A stretch of DNA of 64,000 nt, taken from assembly GCF_001429045.1 (NCBI RefSeq), contig NZ_LMHY01000001.1, positions 441,892 through 505,891 of the forward strand, given 5' to 3'. The DNA comes from Pseudomonas sp. Root71. GTDB lineage: Bacteria > Pseudomonadota > Gammaproteobacteria > Pseudomonadales > Pseudomonadaceae. Of this stretch, positions 47,090 to 56,005 are shown piece by piece (within the stretch, counting starts at the first letter, position 1; each line of letters begins with the position of its first letter). The translations under genes were made by a program, and so were the position numbers. The notes beneath the pieces are model-generated. The model searched no databases and was not told the origin of the DNA. It saw only the letters and a list, made by a program, of their open reading frames with translations.

Positions 47090-47992
47090 ATGCAAAAAAT
47101 CACGTTGCTCGCTTGTACGCTTGGCCTGTTGCTCGGCAGTCAGGTCCGGGCCAATGAAGCGCCGCTGACCGGCACCCTGAGCAAAATCGCCAGCGCCAAC
47201 AGCATTACCCTGGGCTATCGCGATGCTTCGGTGCCGTTTTCCTACGTGGGTGATCACAGCGGCAAGCCGATGGGTTACTCGGTGGATCTGGCGGGCAAGA
47301 TCGTCGAGCGCATCCAGCAGCAACTGGCGCTGCCGGACTTGAAGGTGAAGTACAACCTGGTGACCTCGCAGACCCGCATTCCACTGGTGCAGAACGGCAC
47401 CGTGGACCTGGAGTGCGGCTCCACCGGCGTGACCGCCGAACGGCAGAAGCAGGTGGCGTTCTCCTATGGCTTCATCTACGTCAAAGGCCAGTTGCTGACC
47501 GCGAAGGACAGCGGGATCAAGAGCTTCGCCGATCTGCGTGGCAAGAACGTGGTGACCACCGCCGGTACTACCAACGAGCGCTTCCTGAAAAGCTACAACG
47601 TCGATCACAAGATCGACATGTTCGTGATCAGCGCCAAGGACCACGGCGAAGCCTTCCAGATGCTGCAATCGGGCCGGGCGGTGGCGTTCTACATGGACGA
47701 CGCGCTGCTCTACGGTGAGCGCGCCAAGGCCAATGACCCGCACAAGTGGGTGGTGGTCGGGGAGGAGCAATCTCGGGAGATCTACAGTTGCATGGTGCGC
47801 AAGGACGATCCGCAGTTCCTGGCGCTGGTCAACGGCGCGTTGGCGGATCTGTACAGCTCGGGCGAGATCAATGGCATCTACAAGCGCTGGTTCGAGCAGC
47901 CGATCCCGCCGAAGGGGTTGAACCTTGAGTTCCCGATGACCAGCGAACTCAAGGCAATCATTGCCAAACCGGTGAGTGATCCGGTGCAGTAA
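47090..47992 (+). CDS. Amino-acid ABC transporter periplasmic binding protein (GltI/AatJ-like)
   Basis: A 300-residue family 3 solute-binding protein. Residues 1-22 are a signal peptide (ending QVRA then NEA). The domain includes DLECGSTGVTAERQKQVAFS and RFLKSYNVDH, which resemble glutamate/aspartate binders, but ligand prediction is uncertain. No permease or ATPase gene is adjacent, so it must borrow a transporter or act as a sensor. A GGAG site precedes the ATG. It is the last gene of the oxidoreductase-RidA operon. Confidence 0.9.
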   Translation: MQKITLLACTLGLLLGSQVRANEAPLTGTLSKIASANSITLGYRDASVPFSYVGDHSGKPMGYSVDLAGKIVERIQQQLALPDLKVKYNLVTSQTRIPLVQNGTVDLECGSTGVTAERQKQVAFSYGFIYVKGQLLTAKDSGIKSFADLRGKNVVTTAGTTNERFLKSYNVDHKIDMFVISAKDHGEAFQMLQSGRAVAFYMDDALLYGERAKANDPHKWVVVGEEQSREIYSCMVRKDDPQFLALVNGALADLYSSGEINGIYKRWFEQPIPPKGLNLEFPMTSELKAIIAKPVSDPVQ

Positions 47993-47996
47993 ATGC

Positions 47997-48074
47997 AAAA
48001 GATCGCAGCCTGCGGCAGCTCCTACAATTGGATGGCGTACATCCTGTAGGAGCTGCCGCAGGCTGCGATCTTTT
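47997..48074. repeat. REP doublet, family B
   Basis: 29-bp inverted copies at 47997-48025 and 48046-48074 with a 20-bp spacer. The right copy reaches into the rsmE stop codon (48074-48076 on the minus strand). Confidence 0.9.
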
Positions 48075-48793
48075 TAGAAATCACCCCAAAGCTGCTGGGC
48101 CACCGCCAGTGCAACAACCGGCGCGGTTTCGGTGCGCAGCACCCGTGGACCGAGGCGGGCGGCGTGGAAGCCGCTGGCCTTGGCCTGATCGACTTCGGCA
48201 TCGGACAAACCACCCTCCGGACCGATCAGGAATGCCAGACTTGAAGGTTTGGCATGGCTCACCATCGGCTCCGCCACCGGATGCAGCACCAGCTTCAATT
48301 CGGCTTCGGTCTGCTTCAACCAGTCAACCAGCAACAGCGGCGGATGAATCACCGGTACTCGCGAGCGTCCGCACTGTTCGCATGCGCTGATCGCCACCTG
48401 GCGCCAGTGCAGCAGGCGTTTGTCGGCGCGCTCGTCCTTGAGCCGGACTTCGCAGCGTTCGGTGAAGATCGGGGTGATTTCGGTGACGCCCAGCTCCGTG
48501 GCCTTCTGGATCGCCCAGTCCATGCGCTCGCCCCGGGACAGGCCCTGGCCGAGATGGATCTGCAGCGGCGATTCGATCTGCCCGGCGAAGCTTTCATCGA
48601 TCTGTACCACGACACGCTTTTTGCCGACGTCGACCAGCCTGGCGCGAAACTCCTGGCCCGAACCGTCGAACAACTGCAACGCATCGCCCTCGGCCATGCG
48701 CAGCACGCGGCTGATGTAATGGGCCTGGGCTTCGGGCAACTCGTGCTCGCCGATGCTCAGGGGGGCGTCGATAAAGAAGCGGGACAGTCTCAT
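48074..48793 (-). CDS. rsmE: 16S rRNA (uracil(1498)-N(3))-methyltransferase
   Basis: SPOUT-class methyltransferase for m3U1498 in the small subunit. The start at 48793 (MRLSRFFID) gives 239 residues; the extended upstream frame covers a REP copy. The PUA-like N-terminus precedes the SPOUT knot with LIGPEGGLSDAEVDQA and LGPRVLRTETAPVVAL. The 3' end abuts a REP pair. bioA lies upstream on the same strand, 157 bp away behind a REP pair. Confidence 0.96.
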   Translation of the reverse strand: MRLSRFFIDAPLSIGEHELPEAQAHYISRVLRMAEGDALQLFDGSGQEFRARLVDVGKKRVVVQIDESFAGQIESPLQIHLGQGLSRGERMDWAIQKATELGVTEITPIFTERCEVRLKDERADKRLLHWRQVAISACEQCGRSRVPVIHPPLLLVDWLKQTEAELKLVLHPVAEPMVSHAKPSSLAFLIGPEGGLSDAEVDQAKASGFHAARLGPRVLRTETAPVVALAVAQQLWGDF

Positions 48794-48832
48794 GCGGGGT
48801 CTCTGTAATTCATGTATAGGTCTTATGGGCGT

Positions 48833-48912
48833 CTTCGCGAGCAAGTCGGATCGCCGCACCGCCGCTCCCACAGGGGATTGCGGTCAACTGTGGGAGCGGG
48901 CTTGCTCGCGAA
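48833..48912. repeat. REP doublet, family A, one copy with the enlarged loop
   Basis: The left copy (48833-48873) is the inverted form of the enlarged-loop variant at 26499 (TCGGATCGCCGCACCGCCG in the loop). The right copy (about 48888-48912) is a normal family A REP. It lies between the bioA stop and the rsmE start. Confidence 0.85.
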
Positions 48913-48950
48913 AGCTTCAGCCCTGACACCACAGAAACTCAGGAAACAAA

Positions 48951-50357
48951 TCAGCCCGGATCACGGAACCCAGGATGGAAGTCCTTCGGCACCGCCACGC
49001 TGACGCTGTCACGGGTCGCAATGTCGATCCCTTCGCTGGCCACTTCGGCAAGGAAGTCGATCTGCTCCGGGGTAATCACATAGGGCGGCAGGAAATACAC
49101 CACGCTACCCAGCGGCCGCAGTAAAGCACCGCGCTCCAGGGCATGCTGGAACACCTTCAGGCCGCGACGTTCCTGCCATGGGTAAGCTTCCTTGGTGGCC
49201 TTGTCCTTGACCATCTCGATGGCCAGTACCATGCCGGTCTGGCGCACTTCGGATACGTTCGGGTGATCGACCAGGTGCGCCGTCGACGAAGCCATGCGCT
49301 GGGCCAGGGCCTTGTTGTTCTCGATGACGTTGTCTTCTTCGAAAATATCCAGGGTCGCCAGGGCCGCCGCGCACGCCAGCGGGTTGCCGGTGTAGCTGTG
49401 GGAGTGCAGGAAGGCGCGCAGGGTCGGGTAGTCGTCGTAGAACGCGCTGTAGACGTCGTCTGTGGTCATGCATGCCGCCAGCGGCAGATAGCCGCCTGTC
49501 AGGGCCTTGGACAGGCACAGGAAATCAGGGCGGATGCCGGCCTGTTCGCAGGCGAACATCGTCCCGGTGCGGCCGAAGCCGACGGCGATTTCGTCGTGGA
49601 TCAGGTGCACGCCGTAACGGTCGCAGGCCTCTCGCAGCAGCTTGAGGTATACCGGGTGGTACATGCGCATGCCACCAGCGCCCTGGATCAGCGGCTCGAC
49701 GATCACCGCCGCGACCGTGTCGTGGTTTTCGGCCAGGGTCTGCTCCATGGCGGCGAACATGTTGCGCGAGTGTTCTTCCCAGCTCATGCCTTGGGGGCGC
49801 AGGTAGCAGTCCGGGCTTGGTACCTTGATGGTGTCCATCAACAGCGCTTTGTAGGTCTCGGTGAACAGCGGTACGTCGCCCACCGACATCGCCGCCATGG
49901 TTTCGCCGTGGTAGCTGTTGGTCAGTGTGACGAAGCGCTTCTTGTTCGGCTGGCCGCGATTGAGCCAGTAGTGAAAGCTCATTTTCAGTGCGACTTCGAT
50001 GCAGGACGAGCCATTATCGGCGTAGAAGCACCGGGTCAGGCCTTCCGGTGTCATCTTCACCAGGCGCTCGGACAACTCGATCACCGGTTGATGGCTGAAG
50101 CCGGCAAGAATCACATGTTCGAGCTGGTCGACCTGGTCCTTGATGCGTTGGTTGATCCGCGGGTTGGCGTGGCCGAACACATTGACCCACCAGGAGCTGA
50201 CCGCATCGAGGTAGCGCTTGCCTTCGAAGTCTTCCAGCCACACGCCTTCCCCGCGCTTGATCGGGATCAGCGGCAGTTGTTCGTGATCTTTCATCTGGGT
50301 GCAGGGATGCCACAGCACGGCGAGGTCGCGTTGCATCCACTGATTATTCAGGCCCAT
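48951..50357 (-). CDS. bioA: Adenosylmethionine-8-amino-7-oxononanoate aminotransferase
   Basis: PLP enzyme of biotin synthesis using SAM as amino donor. The start at 50357 (MGLNNQWMQRDL) gives 468 residues and follows an AGGAGAG site. The PLP lysine is in CLSKALTGGYLPLAA, and HPCTQMKD near the N-terminus is typical of BioA. It stands alone here, away from other bio genes, and is divergent from the amine oxidase gene. Confidence 0.97.
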   Translation of the reverse strand: MGLNNQWMQRDLAVLWHPCTQMKDHEQLPLIPIKRGEGVWLEDFEGKRYLDAVSSWWVNVFGHANPRINQRIKDQVDQLEHVILAGFSHQPVIELSERLVKMTPEGLTRCFYADNGSSCIEVALKMSFHYWLNRGQPNKKRFVTLTNSYHGETMAAMSVGDVPLFTETYKALLMDTIKVPSPDCYLRPQGMSWEEHSRNMFAAMEQTLAENHDTVAAVIVEPLIQGAGGMRMYHPVYLKLLREACDRYGVHLIHDEIAVGFGRTGTMFACEQAGIRPDFLCLSKALTGGYLPLAACMTTDDVYSAFYDDYPTLRAFLHSHSYTGNPLACAAALATLDIFEEDNVIENNKALAQRMASSTAHLVDHPNVSEVRQTGMVLAIEMVKDKATKEAYPWQERRGLKVFQHALERGALLRPLGSVVYFLPPYVITPEQIDFLAEVASEGIDIATRDSVSVAVPKDFHPGFRDPG

Positions 50358-50580
50358 TTTCACTCTCCTGGAGGCGGTCCGTGACCAGCGCGGACAAACA
50401 ATCGCGCAAGCCTATGCAATGCGTGCCACGGGGACAACCCATTGTGTCGAATGAGCTACTTTGTACAGGCCGATAGACGTTGCTGGCGGGCGTCTGAAGG
50501 CTGACGTATCCTTCGCCGTTCTTGAGCCGTCTGGCTCGCAAAAACTGCTGTTTTCCTCGTGTGATTCCGGAGTTCGCTGA

Positions 50581-52332
50581 ATGTCTGTCGGTTGGCTGCG
50601 CGCCTGTGCGCTGGTGATGTTGGGGCTGTTCAGCGTGTCTGCGCTGGCCAAGGATAAAACCGCGATCGTGATCGGCGGCGGCCTGTCGGGCCTGACTGCC
50701 GCGTACGAACTGCAGAACAAGGGCTGGCAGGTCATCTTGCTGGAAGCCAAGTCGAGCCTGGGCGGTCGCTCCGGCATGGCCACCAGCGAGTGGATCGGCA
50801 ACGACAAGGTCCAGCCGGTGCTGAACAAGTACGTCTCGACCTTCAAGCTGAGCACCACGCCGGCCCCTGAGTTCGTGCGGACCCCAGGCTACCTGATCGA
50901 TGGCGAGTATTTCTCCGCCGCCGACCTGGCGACCAAACAGCCGGCCACCGCCGAGGCGCTCAAGCGCTTTGACAAGACCGTGGACGATCTGGCCCGCTCG
51001 ATCGACGACCCGCAGAACCCGGCCGCCAACAATACGCTGTACGCGCTGGACCAGATCAACGTGTCGAGCTGGCTCGACAAGCAGAACCTGCCGGCCACCG
51101 CCCGCCAGTTGATCAACCAGCAAATCCGTACCCGCTACGACGAACCTTCGCGCTTGTCGCTGCTGTACTTCGCGCAACAGAGCCGCGTCTATCGTGGCGT
51201 CTCCGATCGTGACCTGCGAGCTTCGCGCCTGGTCGGTGGCAGCCCGGTGCTGGCCCAGGCCTTCGTCAAGCAGCTGAAAACCATCAAGACCAGCTCCCCG
51301 GTCTCGTCGATCATTCAGGACAAGGACGGCGTGACCGTCAAAGTCGACAACGTCGGCTATCAGGCGGACTACGTGGTACTGGCCGTGCCACTGCGCGCCC
51401 TGAACAAGATCCAGATGACCCCGGCGCTTGACGCCCAGCACCTGGCGGCGATCAAGGGCACCAACTACGGTTGGCGCGACCAGATCATGCTCAAGTTCAA
51501 GACGCCGGTGTGGGAAAGCAAGGCGCGCATGTCCGGCGAGATCTACAGCAACGCCGGCCTGGGGATGTTGTGGGTCGAGCCTGCCCTGAAGGGTGGCGCC
51601 AACGTGGTGATCAACCTGTCCGGCGACAACGCGCGGGTGATGCAGGCATTCGGCGACAAGCAGATGGTCGACCAGGTGTTGATCCGCCTGCACGCGTTCT
51701 ATCCACAGGCGCGTGGTTCGTTCACCGGTTATGAAATCCGTCGCTACAGCACCGACCCGTCCACCGGCGGCGCCTACCTGGCCTTCGGTCCGGGCCAGAT
51801 CAGCAAGTTCTGGCGCCTGTGGGAACGCCCGATTCAGCGCGTAGCCTTCGCTGGTGAACACACCGATACCCTGTACCCGGGCACCCTGGAAGGCGCGCTG
51901 CGTACCGGTCAGCGTGCAGCCAGTCAGGTTGAAGACCTGGCGGCGGGCAAGTCGTTCGAACCGGCGAAAGTGGGTCCGGCTGCCGCAGCGGCGGGCGCTG
52001 GTGCGGTGGTGGCGAAGAAAGGCAATTTCTTCAGCAACCTGTTCGGCGGCTCCGACGACGAGAAGAAGCCGGAGCCGGTCAAGGCGCCAGAGCCGGTAGC
52101 GCCGGCAACTCCGGCACCTGCTCCGGTACCGGTTGTTGCACCGGCTCCGGTCGAAGCACCGAAGCCAGTAACCCCGGCAAAAGCCGAGCCGGTCAAAAAG
52201 GCTCCGGCGAAACCGGCTGCCAAGACCGAAGCGAAAAAAGCCCCGGCCAAGGCACCGGTAAAGAAGGCCGAGCCAGTGAAGAAGCCAGTGGCTAAACCCG
52301 CGGCGACTCCGACAACGGATGCCAAGGCGTAG
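50581..52332 (+). CDS. FAD amine oxidase (flavin monoamine oxidase family) with long Ala/Pro/Lys-rich tail
   Basis: A 583-residue protein. Residues 1-23 look like a Sec signal peptide (MSVGWLRACALVMLGLFSVSALA), followed directly by the FAD-binding motif AIVIGGGLSGLTAAYEL. The oxidase domain ends near residue 460 with VAFAGEHTDTLYPGTLEGAL. The last 110 residues are low complexity: a short KKGNFFSNLFGGSDDEKKPE block, then Pro/Ala and finally Lys/Ala repeats. The position matches PA0421 in P. aeruginosa. The substrate is unknown. The signal has no twin Arg, which is unusual for an exported flavoprotein; the segment could instead be a membrane anchor. A strong terminator follows. Confidence 0.85.
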   Translation: MSVGWLRACALVMLGLFSVSALAKDKTAIVIGGGLSGLTAAYELQNKGWQVILLEAKSSLGGRSGMATSEWIGNDKVQPVLNKYVSTFKLSTTPAPEFVRTPGYLIDGEYFSAADLATKQPATAEALKRFDKTVDDLARSIDDPQNPAANNTLYALDQINVSSWLDKQNLPATARQLINQQIRTRYDEPSRLSLLYFAQQSRVYRGVSDRDLRASRLVGGSPVLAQAFVKQLKTIKTSSPVSSIIQDKDGVTVKVDNVGYQADYVVLAVPLRALNKIQMTPALDAQHLAAIKGTNYGWRDQIMLKFKTPVWESKARMSGEIYSNAGLGMLWVEPALKGGANVVINLSGDNARVMQAFGDKQMVDQVLIRLHAFYPQARGSFTGYEIRRYSTDPSTGGAYLAFGPGQISKFWRLWERPIQRVAFAGEHTDTLYPGTLEGALRTGQRAASQVEDLAAGKSFEPAKVGPAAAAAGAGAVVAKKGNFFSNLFGGSDDEKKPEPVKAPEPVAPATPAPAPVPVVAPAPVEAPKPVTPAKAEPVKKAPAKPAAKTEAKKAPAKAPVKKAEPVKKPVAKPAATPTTDAKA

Positions 52333-52345
52333 TCAGCCCTGGGAT

Positions 52346-52377
52346 AAAAAAACGCGGCGCAAATGCCGCGTTTTTTT
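52346..52377. terminator. Rho-independent terminator after the amine oxidase gene
   Basis: AAAAAAACGCGGC, a five- to six-base loop, then GCCGCGTTTTTTT: a GC stem flanked by A and T runs, so it may work in both directions. The following AT-rich 220 bp (52378-52596) hold the cytochrome b561 promoter region, including a tandem TCGATAG repeat near 52549-52565; I see no gene there. Confidence 0.93.
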
Positions 52378-52596
52378 ATGCCCGGAGAAATCTGGGCACA
52401 CAATCGAATAAACCTTTGGCAGGAAGTGTTATTGAGTTGGGCTACATTTTTGTACACACATTGGCCTTTAATCTTTTCTTAACTCATCTGTTTCAGACTC
52501 TTGATCGTATTTCTCGATATTTCAAAGCAAAATTTTCCGCTTTAATTCGATAGATAACTCGATAGTCTTGGGCCAGCACTTACAGGGATCTAGGCA

Positions 52597-53148
52597 ATGC
52601 AGCTACGTAACTCTACCTCCCGCTACGGCTGGGTCAGCATCGTCATTCACTGGGTGGTGGCACTGGCGGTCTTCGGTCTGTTCGCGCTTGGGTTGTGGAT
52701 GGTCGGGCTCGATTACTACAGCACCTGGCGCAAAGACGCGCCGGACCTGCACAAGAGCATCGGCCTGGTTTTGCTGGGTGTGATGCTGCTGCGGGTGTTT
52801 TGGCGCTTCATCAGCCCGCCGCCACCGACCTTGTCCAGCTACAGCCGCATGACGCGCCTCGGCGCCAGGTTCGGCCATGGATTTCTCTATCTCAGTCTGT
52901 TTGCCGTGTTGATTGCCGGTTACCTGATTTCCACCGCAGAAGGTGTCGGTATCCCGGTATTTGGCTTGTTTGAAGTCCCGGCGCTGATATCCGGACTGCC
53001 GGACCAGGCAGATACCGCTGGCGTGATTCACCTCTATCTGGCGTGGGTGCTGGTAATTTTTTCCGGCCTCCATGCGTTGGCAGCATTGAAGCACCACTTT
53101 ATCGACCGTGATGTGACCCTCAAGCGAATGCTGGGTCGCAAAGCCTGA
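52597..53148 (+). CDS. Cytochrome b561
   Basis: A 183-residue diheme membrane cytochrome of the CybB type with four membrane helices (about residues 13-33, 52-70, 92-112, 148-168). Heme-ligand histidines fit [30 protein letters not shown] and [14 protein letters not shown]. YceI follows 32 bp downstream; cytochrome b561-YceI pairs are common, and electron transfer to or from a quinone bound by YceI has been suggested. Confidence 0.93.
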   Translation: MQLRNSTSRYGWVSIVIHWVVALAVFGLFALGLWMVGLDYYSTWRKDAPDLHKSIGLVLLGVMLLRVFWRFISPPPPTLSSYSRMTRLGARFGHGFLYLSLFAVLIAGYLISTAEGVGIPVFGLFEVPALISGLPDQADTAGVIHLYLAWVLVIFSGLHALAALKHHFIDRDVTLKRMLGRKA

Positions 53149-53180
53149 AGTTCAACCTCGACTCCAAAGGAAAACAAAGC

Positions 53181-53768
53181 ATGTTGAAAAAGACTCTGGC
53201 CGCCCTGGCAATCGGTTCGGCCCTGTTGTCCGCCGGTAACGTAATGGCCGCTGACTATGTGGTCGACAAAGAAGGCCAGCACGCCTTCGTTGACTTCAAG
53301 ATCAGCCACCTGGGCTACAGCTTCATCACCGGTACTTTCAAGGACATCGACGGCAAGTTCAGCTTCGACGCTGCCAAGCCTGAAGACAGCAAGATCGAGT
53401 TCAACGTGAACACCGCCAGTGTGTTCACCAACAACGCCGAGCGTGACAAGCACATCGCCAGCAAAGACTTCCTGAACGCCAGCAAAGCCACGTTTGTGTC
53501 CACCAGCGTCAAACCCACCGGCAAAAACGCCGCTGGCAAGGACACTGCTGACGTGGCTGGTGACCTGACGATCCTCGGTGTAACCAAGCCAATCGTGGTC
53601 AAGGCCACGTTCCTGGGCGAAGGCAAGGATCCATGGGGCGGCTACCGTGCAGGCTTTGAGGGTACTTTCAGCCTCAAGCGTTCCGATTTCGGCAAGCAGA
53701 AAGACCTGGGCCCATCGTCCGATGCGGTTGAGATGTACGTGACCTTTGAAGGTGTAAAAGCGAAGTAA
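53181..53768 (+). CDS. YceI family periplasmic lipid-binding protein
   Basis: A 195-residue lipocalin-like protein expected to bind a polyisoprenoid such as ubiquinone. Residues 1-23 are a signal peptide (ending NVMA then ADYVV). The domain runs through [20 protein letters not shown] and the C-terminal [10 protein letters not shown]. It is co-transcribed with cytochrome b561. In P. aeruginosa the syntenic gene encodes the secreted PasP protein; sequence identity cannot be judged here. Confidence 0.95.
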   Translation: MLKKTLAALAIGSALLSAGNVMAADYVVDKEGQHAFVDFKISHLGYSFITGTFKDIDGKFSFDAAKPEDSKIEFNVNTASVFTNNAERDKHIASKDFLNASKATFVSTSVKPTGKNAAGKDTADVAGDLTILGVTKPIVVKATFLGEGKDPWGGYRAGFEGTFSLKRSDFGKQKDLGPSSDAVEMYVTFEGVKAK

Positions 53769-53778
53769 TGCTGAGACC

Positions 53779-53843
53779 GTAGGAGCTGGCGCAGGCTGCG
53801 ATCTTTTCAGAATCAAAAGATCGCAGGCTTCGCCAGCTCCTGT
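53779..53843. repeat. REP doublet, family B (GGAGCTGGCG variant)
   Basis: 29-bp inverted copies at 53779-53807 and 53815-53843 with only a 7-bp spacer, the shortest in the window. It is followed 22 bp later by a terminator. Confidence 0.88.
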
Positions 53844-53865
53844 AAAAGCAATTCGCGGCACAAAC

Positions 53866-53900
53866 AAAAATGCCCTGATCGCGAGATCAGGGCATTTTTT
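53866..53900. terminator. Bidirectional Rho-independent terminator between yceI and rhlE
   Basis: AAAAATGCCCTGATC, loop GCGA, then GATCAGGGCATTTTTT: a 10-bp perfect stem with A and T runs on both sides. It serves the convergent yceI and rhlE transcripts. Confidence 0.95.
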
Positions 53901-53914
53901 ATTTCAGCGATAAC

Positions 53915-55783
53915 TCAGCGATTGCGGGTCAGCAACGCTGGTTTTTCACCACGAGGACGGCTTGGCAGTTGATCGAGTTGCTCAGGTGTCGGGAAGCGGT
54001 CAGCCTTCGACTCCTTGTGCATGATCTTCGGCGCGGGACCGCGCGGGTTCTGTACGGCAGGCTCCGAACGCGGCTGGTCGTCACGGGCCGGGCGGCGATT
54101 GCGCGAGTCTTCGCGGCGGGCCTGGCCGTCGCGCGGTGCGCCACTGCGAGGACCGCTACGCTTGGCCGGTGGGGTGCCAGTGCTGGCGCCATCGCTGTTG
54201 CGTGGGCCGTTCTGGCGACCTTGTGGCTTGCCGGAACGTGGAGCGCCCGAACCTGCCGCGGTGCCCTGTGCCGGAGCGCCCGGACGGCGACCACGGCCTT
54301 GAGCCGGCTTTTGCTGTGGCACGTAGTCGACGCGGTTACCGAAGTTATCCACATCGTCGTCCAGGAACTCGTCCGGGGCACGGTCAGCGGCGGCACGAGG
54401 AGGCTGCGACGGACGCTGTTCGCGAGCCGGAGTGCCTTCACGTGGTTTTTGCTGACGGGCCGGGCGCTCACCGCGTTCGCCGGCCGGTTTTTCCTTGCCC
54501 TTGTCCTTGCCTTTGTCCTTGCGACCACCGCCGCCACCGCTGCCATTCGGACCGTCGCCGCGCGGGCCACGTGGATTGCGTGGGTTACGCATGTCCGGAC
54601 GCTCGCGCACTTCAGGCTTTTCCGCCTCGATGGTGCTGGCATCGAAGCCCATCAGGTCGCCGTCGGCGATTTTCTGCCTGGTCATGCGTTCGATGCTTTT
54701 CAGCAGTTTTTCTTCGTCCGGGGCTACCAGCGAAATCGCCTCGCCCGAACGGCCGGCACGGCCGGTACGACCGATACGGTGCACGTAGTCTTCATCGACG
54801 TTCGGCAGCTCGAAGTTGACCACGTGTGGCAACTGGTCGATGTCCAGGCCGCGAGCGGCGATGTCGGTGGCGACCAGGATGCGCACGGTGCCGGCCTTGA
54901 AGTCGGCCAGGGCTTTGGTGCGGGCGTTCTGGCTCTTGTTGCCGTGGATCGCGACGGCGCTCAGGCCGTGCTTGTCCAGGTACTCGGCCAGGCGGTTGGC
55001 GCCGTGCTTGGTGCGGGTGAACACCAACACTTGTTCCCAGGCGCCAGCGGTGATCAGGTGCGCCAGCAGCGAACGTTTGTGGCTGGCCGGCAGGCGGAAC
55101 ACGCGCTGTTCGATGCGCTCGACCGTGGTGTTCGGCGGCGTGACTTCGATGCGTTCCGGATTGTGCAGCAGCTTGCCGGCGAGGTCGGTGATGTCCTTGG
55201 AGAAGGTCGCCGAGAACAGCAGGTTCTGGCGTTTGGCCGGCAGACGGGCCAGGACCTTCTTCACGTCATGGACGAAGCCCATGTCGAGCATGCGGTCGGC
55301 TTCGTCCAGCACGAGGATTTCCACGTGGGACAGATCGACGCTGCCTTGGCCGGCGAGGTCGAGCAGGCGGCCAGGGCAGGCCACCAGCACGTCTACGCCA
55401 CGGGACATGGCCTGAACCTGCGGGTTCATGCCGACACCGCCGAAAATGCAGGCGCTGACGAACTTCAGGTCACGGGCATAGACCTTGAAGCTTTCATGCA
55501 CTTGGGCTGCGAGTTCGCGAGTCGGGGTCAGGACCAGTACGCGCGGTTGGCGCGGGCCGTGACGCTGGGATTTGTCCGGGTGACCGTTGGGGAACAACCG
55601 CTCCAGAATCGGAAGGGCGAAACCGCCGGTTTTACCAGTACCTGTCTGTGCCGCGACCATCAGGTCGCGACCTTGCAACACGGCGGGAATGGCCCGCTGT
55701 TGCACCGGAGTAGGCTCGGTATAGCCCGCTGCCTCGATGGCGCGGACTAAAGCCTCGGAGAGACCGAGGGAAGCAAAGGACAT
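53915..55783 (-). CDS. rhlE: DEAD-box ATP-dependent RNA helicase, RhlE type
   Basis: A 622-residue RNA helicase. The start at 55783 ([20 protein letters not shown]) gives the typical RhlE N-terminus; the longer frame is leader. The core covers residues 1-380: Q motif ([10 protein letters not shown]), [31 protein letters not shown] and [13 protein letters not shown]. The last 235 residues are a disordered Arg/Gly/Pro/Lys-rich tail with many RGP and RSG repeats. The syntenic PA0428 in P. aeruginosa is one of two RhlE paralogues and binds RNA degradation machinery. The 222-bp region before the start could be a long 5' leader. Confidence 0.95.
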   Translation of the reverse strand: MSFASLGLSEALVRAIEAAGYTEPTPVQQRAIPAVLQGRDLMVAAQTGTGKTGGFALPILERLFPNGHPDKSQRHGPRQPRVLVLTPTRELAAQVHESFKVYARDLKFVSACIFGGVGMNPQVQAMSRGVDVLVACPGRLLDLAGQGSVDLSHVEILVLDEADRMLDMGFVHDVKKVLARLPAKRQNLLFSATFSKDITDLAGKLLHNPERIEVTPPNTTVERIEQRVFRLPASHKRSLLAHLITAGAWEQVLVFTRTKHGANRLAEYLDKHGLSAVAIHGNKSQNARTKALADFKAGTVRILVATDIAARGLDIDQLPHVVNFELPNVDEDYVHRIGRTGRAGRSGEAISLVAPDEEKLLKSIERMTRQKIADGDLMGFDASTIEAEKPEVRERPDMRNPRNPRGPRGDGPNGSGGGGGRKDKGKDKGKEKPAGERGERPARQQKPREGTPAREQRPSQPPRAAADRAPDEFLDDDVDNFGNRVDYVPQQKPAQGRGRRPGAPAQGTAAGSGAPRSGKPQGRQNGPRNSDGASTGTPPAKRSGPRSGAPRDGQARREDSRNRRPARDDQPRSEPAVQNPRGPAPKIMHKESKADRFPTPEQLDQLPSRPRGEKPALLTRNR

Positions 55784-56005
55784 GAGTAATCCTGTTCTAG
55801 TTAGGGCTTGGCCCAATGGGAGTCTTGCCTGGCGCGAATCGCGTTTAAGAGGACGCAATCCCGTCCGGTCCTGCTGGGTCTCGAAGGCTCGTCTGCAAGC
55901 GCTCGCGCGGGCTGAAAGCTGCGCAGTAGCGGGGTTGAGATGCCTTTAACGATTCCGAGCGTCCGGGCGTGAGCCTGGCGGGAAGGCCGGAGTATAACAG
56001 AGCAA

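Noticed and set aside
53969..55750. A 593-codon plus-strand frame opposite rhlE
   Set aside because: The minus strand has all DEAD-box motifs. The plus-strand translation has none.
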